Shown here piece after piece: positions 29,618 through 32,934 of a stretch of DNA of 32,934 bases; position 1 is the stretch's first letter; each line of letters opens with the position of its first letter. This DNA comes from Akkermansiaceae bacterium UBA2381 (lineage in GTDB: Bacteria; Verrucomicrobiota; Verrucomicrobiia; Verrucomicrobiales; DEV007): positions 1-32,934 of the forward strand of contig DDSV01000017.1 in assembly GCA_002344215.1 (NCBI GenBank). The letters are read 5' to 3'. The position numbers and the translations under genes are program-made. The notes beneath the pieces were generated by a model. That model was not told where the DNA came from and made no database searches. It saw only the letters and a list, made by a program, of their open reading frames with translations.

Positions 29618-31549
29618 ATGAGCAAAATATTGGGTATTGACCTTGGAACCACCAACTCGTGTATGGCCGTCATGGAAGGCGGGCAACCGGTCGTGCTGGA
29701 AAATGCGGAAGGAGCCCGGACAACTCCGTCGGTAGTCGCTTTCACCAAGGATGGGGAGCGAGTTGTCGGTCAAGCCGCCAAGCGCCAGGCGATCACGAAT
29801 CCGAAGAACACCATCTTTTCCGCCAAGCGCTTGATTGGCCGCAAATTCGACGAACTCTCTGCGGACGAGAAAAAGACTCCCTATAAAATCGTCAAAGCGG
29901 CCAACGGAGATGCACACATCGAAGTCGAGGTCGGCGGTGTCACCAAGACTTACAGCCCGCAGGAAATTTCCGCAATGGTGCTTTCCAAGCTGAAAGCAGA
30001 CGCCGAAGCGAAGCTGGGAGAGACCATCACCGAGGCGGTTATCACCGTTCCCGCCTATTTCAATGACTCGCAGCGGAACGCCACCAAGGCGGCCGGTGAA
30101 ATTGCCGGACTTGATGTGAAGCGCATCGTCAATGAACCCACCGCTGCCGCCCTTGCCTACGGACTTGATAAAAAGGGTGAAGAAAAAATCGCCGTCTATG
30201 ACCTCGGCGGAGGCACCTTTGATATTTCCGTCCTCGAAATCGATGAAGGCTTTTTTGAAGTGCTTGCGACCGATGGTGATACCCTCCTGGGTGGTGACGA
30301 CTGGGACAGCGCCGTTATCAAATGGATGGTGGATGGCTTTAAGGCTGACTCCGGGATAGATCTGAGTGGCCAGCCCGATGCGCTTCAACGGATCAAAGAG
30401 GAGGCTGAGAAGGCGAAGATCGCTCTTTCGTCCTCACAGTCCTACGAAATCAATCTTCCCTTCATTACCGCCGATCAGACCGGTCCGAAGCACATTCAAA
30501 AAACGCTCACCCGCGCCGCTCTTGAGCAGATGACTGATCATCTCTTTGAGCGGACCAAGGGACCCGTTCGCGACTGTCTCAAGCAGGCCGGGGTCACTGC
30601 CGGAGAGATCGATGAACTCGTTCTCGTGGGTGGGATGACACGTATGCCCAAGGTGGTTGACACCGCGCGCAGCCTTGCCGGGAAAGATCCCCACCAGGGG
30701 GTGAACCCCGATGAGGTGGTGGCCGTTGGTGCGGCAATTCAGGGTGGCGTTCTTTCCAAAGATCCCTCGCTCGGTGATGTCGTTCTTCTCGACGTGACTC
30801 CGCTTTCCCTCTCGATCGAAACCATGGGTGGCATCGCCACTCCCATGATCGAACGGAATACGACGATTCCGGCTAAGAAATCGCAGGTCTTCTCGACTGC
30901 GGCCGACAATCAGCCTTCCGTCGACATTGTCGTCTGTCAGGGCGAGCGCAAACTCGTCGCCGACAACAAGGTTCTCGGTAACTTCCGCCTCGATGGCATT
31001 AGTGCCGCACCTCGTGGTCTTCCCCAGATCGAGGTGACCTTTGATATCGACCGGAACGGAATTCTCAAGGTCTCGGCCAAGGACAAGGGCACCGGCAAGG
31101 AGCACCACATCTCCATCGAAGGATCAAGCGGTCTGAGCGATGAAGAAATCGAAAAAGCCAAGCGCGAAGCCGAGGAATATGCCGAGGCCGATAAGAAGCG
31201 GCTTGAGAAGATCGAGGTCAGCAACCTCGCCGACAACGCGGTCTACACCGTGAAGAAGCAGCTCGGTGAGCTGGGTGACCAGCTTCCCGCCGAGGCGAAG
31301 GCACAGATTGAAAAGTCGGTCGCTGATGTCGAAGAGGCGATGAAGTCGGATGACACTGACCGCATCCGCACCGCGACCGATGCCCTTCAGGCGAAATTTG
31401 CCGAACTTGCCTCGGCTGCGCAGCAGGCCGGTGCCGGTCAGGCCGGTCCCGTTCCCGGTGATGCCGATGAAGGCGAAGACGAACCCAAACGCGCCAAAGG
31501 CGACGTCGTCGATGCCGAGTTCGAGGAAGTTACCGAAGGAAAATCCTGA
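29618..31549 (+). CDS. dnaK: molecular chaperone DnaK (Hsp70)
   Basis: ATP-driven chaperone that holds unfolded protein segments with DnaJ and GrpE. The 643-residue length is standard. The nucleotide-binding domain (1-385) shows ILGIDLGTTNSCMAVMEGG, the FSAKRLIGRKF block, VPAYFNDSQRNATKAAGEIA, IVNEPTAAALAYGLDKK, VYDLGGGTFDISVLEI and LVGGMTRMPKVV. The linker is DVVLLDVTPLSLSIET. The substrate domain follows, and a lid ends in an acidic tail (DVVDAEFEEV). GGAAG precedes the ATG. The usual partners grpE, dnaJ and hrcA are not in the window; groES and groEL follow instead. It is expected to be heat-inducible, but no known heat-shock element is recognised. Confidence 0.98.
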   Translation: MSKILGIDLGTTNSCMAVMEGGQPVVLENAEGARTTPSVVAFTKDGERVVGQAAKRQAITNPKNTIFSAKRLIGRKFDELSADEKKTPYKIVKAANGDAHIEVEVGGVTKTYSPQEISAMVLSKLKADAEAKLGETITEAVITVPAYFNDSQRNATKAAGEIAGLDVKRIVNEPTAAALAYGLDKKGEEKIAVYDLGGGTFDISVLEIDEGFFEVLATDGDTLLGGDDWDSAVIKWMVDGFKADSGIDLSGQPDALQRIKEEAEKAKIALSSSQSYEINLPFITADQTGPKHIQKTLTRAALEQMTDHLFERTKGPVRDCLKQAGVTAGEIDELVLVGGMTRMPKVVDTARSLAGKDPHQGVNPDEVVAVGAAIQGGVLSKDPSLGDVVLLDVTPLSLSIETMGGIATPMIERNTTIPAKKSQVFSTAADNQPSVDIVVCQGERKLVADNKVLGNFRLDGISAAPRGLPQIEVTFDIDRNGILKVSAKDKGTGKEHHISIEGSSGLSDEEIEKAKREAEEYAEADKKRLEKIEVSNLADNAVYTVKKQLGELGDQLPAEAKAQIEKSVADVEEAMKSDDTDRIRTATDALQAKFAELASAAQQAGAGQAGPVPGDADEGEDEPKRAKGDVVDAEFEEVTEGKS

Positions 31550-31590
31550 ACCCCTTTCTCCCGGTCTCTCCCTAGGGGCCCGGGACAATC

Positions 31591-31663
31591 ATTCCGCAGA
31601 TCGTCGGCCCGCTCCTGAGACCGCTATATTGTTGCCAGCGGCGTGCCCAGCGAGCTGCGGAAT
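31591..31663 (+). other. structured spacer between dnaK and groES
   Basis: ATTCCGCAG (31591-31599) and CTGCGGAAT (31655-31663) form a perfect 9-bp inverted repeat. Inside it, CCGCT (31621-31625) pairs with AGCGG (31637-31641). An A-rich single-stranded stretch then leads to the groES ATG at 31705, without a Shine-Dalgarno sequence. The element may be a dnaK terminator, a processing site or a groES leader structure. The sequence alone does not decide. Confidence 0.45.
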
Positions 31664-31704
31664 TTCAACCAAAAAAACAAAAGTAAAACAAAGAATCCTA
31701 ACAC

Positions 31705-31998
31705 ATGGCTACGAAAATTACACCTCTGGGAACACGAGTCCTGGTGAAGCGCATCGAGCTCAACGAGCAGAAAACCGACGGTGGTATTTTTCTTCCCGAC
31801 ACGGCGAAGGAAAAACCCCAGGAGGCCGAAGTGCTTGCACTCGGAACCGGCAAGAACGACGAGGGTGAAATCATCGAGTTCTCCGTCAAAGTGGGCGACA
31901 AAGTCCTCATCTCCAAATACGGCGGCACCGAAGTCAAAGTCGGTGGCGACGAGTGCGTTCTCGTGAACGAGAGCGACATCCTCGGGATTCTTTCCTGA
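31705..31998 (+). CDS. groES: co-chaperonin GroES
   Basis: A 97-residue Hsp10 that caps the GroEL chamber as a heptamer. The start ITPLGTRVLVKRIE, the mobile loop with TDGGIFLPDTAKEKP (about 23-37), the block AEVLALGTGK and VKVGDKVLISKYGGTEV, and the end LVNESDILGIL are standard for the family. The gene lies 155 bp after dnaK and 73 bp before groEL, in the usual groES-groEL order, so the two are co-transcribed. No CIRCE element precedes it. Confidence 0.98.
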   Translation: MATKITPLGTRVLVKRIELNEQKTDGGIFLPDTAKEKPQEAEVLALGTGKNDEGEIIEFSVKVGDKVLISKYGGTEVKVGGDECVLVNESDILGILS

Positions 31999-32071
31999 AC
32001 ACTGAAGAGGGTCAGTTCACAGAACCGACCCTGCTATTCCTACCAATTCAAAAACAGCAAAATCAAATATT

Positions 32072-32934
32072 ATGGCTAAACAACTATCATTCGACGAAGA
32101 AGCACGGCACGCCCTGCTCGCCGGTGTGCGTAAACTCGCCAGGGCCGTCAAGGCGACTCTGGGGCCTGCAGGCCGCAACGTAATTCTCGACAAGAAATTC
32201 GGGAGCCCCACGATCACCAAGGACGGTGTTACCGTCGCCAAGGAGATCGAGCTTTCCTGTCCCTACGAGAACATGGGAGCCCAGCTCATCAAGGAAGTTT
32301 CCTCAAAGACCTCCGACATCGCCGGTGACGGTACCACCACTGCTACGGTTCTTGCCGAGTCCATCTTCGCGGAAGGTCTTCGCAACGTGACTGCCGGTGC
32401 CAATCCGATCAGCCTTCAGCGCGGCATCATGAAGGCCACCGCGGCCCTCGTTGAGCAGCTGAAGAAGATTTCGACCGAAGTTACCGACACGAAGGAGATC
32501 GCTCAGGTCGCCACCGTTTCAGCCAACTGGGACACTGAAGTCGGCAACATCATCGCCGATGCGATGGACAAAGTGGGTAAAGACGGAACCATCACGGTTG
32601 AGGAAGCCAAGGGAATTGAAACCACTCTCGACGTTGTCGAAGGGATGCAGTTCGACAAGGGTTACCTCTCTCCCTACATGGTGACAGACACCGAGACGAT
32701 GACCGTCGATCTCGCCAACGTCCTTATCCTCATTCACGAGAAGAAAGTCTCCAACCTCAAGGACATGCTTCCTCTTCTCGAGAAAGTTGCCCAGAGCGGA
32801 CGTCCTCTTCTCATCATTGCCGAAGACGTCGAAGGTGAAGCTCTTGCCACCCTCGTGGTGAACAAGATCCGCGGTACTCTCAGCGTTGCCGCCGTCAAGG
32901 CTCCCGGATTCGGTGATCGCCGCAAGGCCATGCT
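32072..32934 (+). CDS. groEL: chaperonin GroEL (N-terminal part; runs off the window)
   Basis: First about 287 codons of Hsp60, which folds proteins in a double-ring chamber with GroES. The equatorial domain is present: VRKLARAVKATLGPAGRN, ITKDGVTVAKEIEL and the ATP-binding DGTTTATVLAESI. Then come the intermediate domain (VSANWDTEVGNIIADAM, GTITVEEAKG) and the start of the apical domain (GMQFDKGYLSPYMVTD, LLIIAEDVEGEALATLVVN). The reading frame is open to the last base, so the gene is cut by the window end, not broken. The ATG at 32072 gives the normal MAKQ-type start; no clear Shine-Dalgarno sequence precedes it. Confidence 0.98.
   Translation, partial: MAKQLSFDEEARHALLAGVRKLARAVKATLGPAGRNVILDKKFGSPTITKDGVTVAKEIELSCPYENMGAQLIKEVSSKTSDIAGDGTTTATVLAESIFAEGLRNVTAGANPISLQRGIMKATAALVEQLKKISTEVTDTKEIAQVATVSANWDTEVGNIIADAMDKVGKDGTITVEEAKGIETTLDVVEGMQFDKGYLSPYMVTDTETMTVDLANVLILIHEKKVSNLKDMLPLLEKVAQSGRPLLIIAEDVEGEALATLVVNKIRGTLSVAAVKAPGFGDRRKAM

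Noticed and set aside
29579..30388. 269-codon minus-strand frame over dnaK
   Set aside because: Antisense to the highly conserved ATPase domain of DnaK; a common artefact in chaperone genes.
29196..31704. CIRCE element before dnaK or groES
   Set aside because: No TTAGCACTC/GAGTGCTAA repeat or close variant is found in either spacer.
1..32934. CRISPR array, transposase, integrase or rRNA
   Set aside because: No regularly spaced repeats, no transposase or integrase motifs and no rRNA sequence were seen on either strand.

Overview
The window looks like a chromosomal stretch of a Gram-negative member of the Verrucomicrobiota. This is an inference from gene content and style: many lipoproteins, weak or absent Shine-Dalgarno sequences, GC-rich coding, an EboA/EboB pair, and dnaK-groES-groEL in one block. 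No marker gene fixes the taxon. I count 26 protein genes that I consider real (groEL is cut by the window end), the 3' part of a tRNA-Val at the left edge, one gene remnant and several structured intergenic sites.

Left part (1-4,400): a tRNA-Val end, then a minus-strand operon in the order anti-sigma (CnrY-like), periplasmic metal sensor (CnrX-like), ECF sigma factor (CnrH-like), TonB-dependent receptor. The sensor keeps the five Ni/Co ligands of CnrX with identical spacing. The sigma factor probably controls outer-membrane metal traffic. A ribbon-helix-helix regulator and a small unknown protein follow. Middle-left (4,500-15,000) is housekeeping and envelope: a lipoprotein MsrA, an unknown lipoprotein, two tandem secreted paralogues with an NlpC/P60-like end (one without the catalytic Cys), alanine dehydrogenase, a GNAT acetyltransferase, the EboB-like TatD hydrolase with EboA, an orphan solute-binding lipoprotein and a secreted TPR protein. 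Several convergent gene ends carry clear hairpins.

Right-middle (15,550-29,200): an AmiC-type amidase is followed directly by a decayed copy of a UbiA 3' end. Then comes a tightly overlapping three-gene cassette: a GT2 polyprenyl-phosphate sugar synthase-like enzyme, a 924-residue membrane glycosyltransferase fused to a terpene-cyclase-like alpha/alpha-barrel with a QW motif and DSDDTA, and an intact UbiA prenyltransferase. I infer a system that builds or glycosylates an isoprenoid lipid; this is the most novel part of the window. It is followed by surface-glycan type genes: a sulfotransferase, two methyltransferases, a two-domain glycosyltransferase and a GDP-mannose 4,6-dehydratase.

Right edge (29,600-32,934): dnaK, groES and the first half of groEL, all on the plus strand. 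No CIRCE element is visible, but there is a palindrome upstream of dnaK and a structured spacer before groES.
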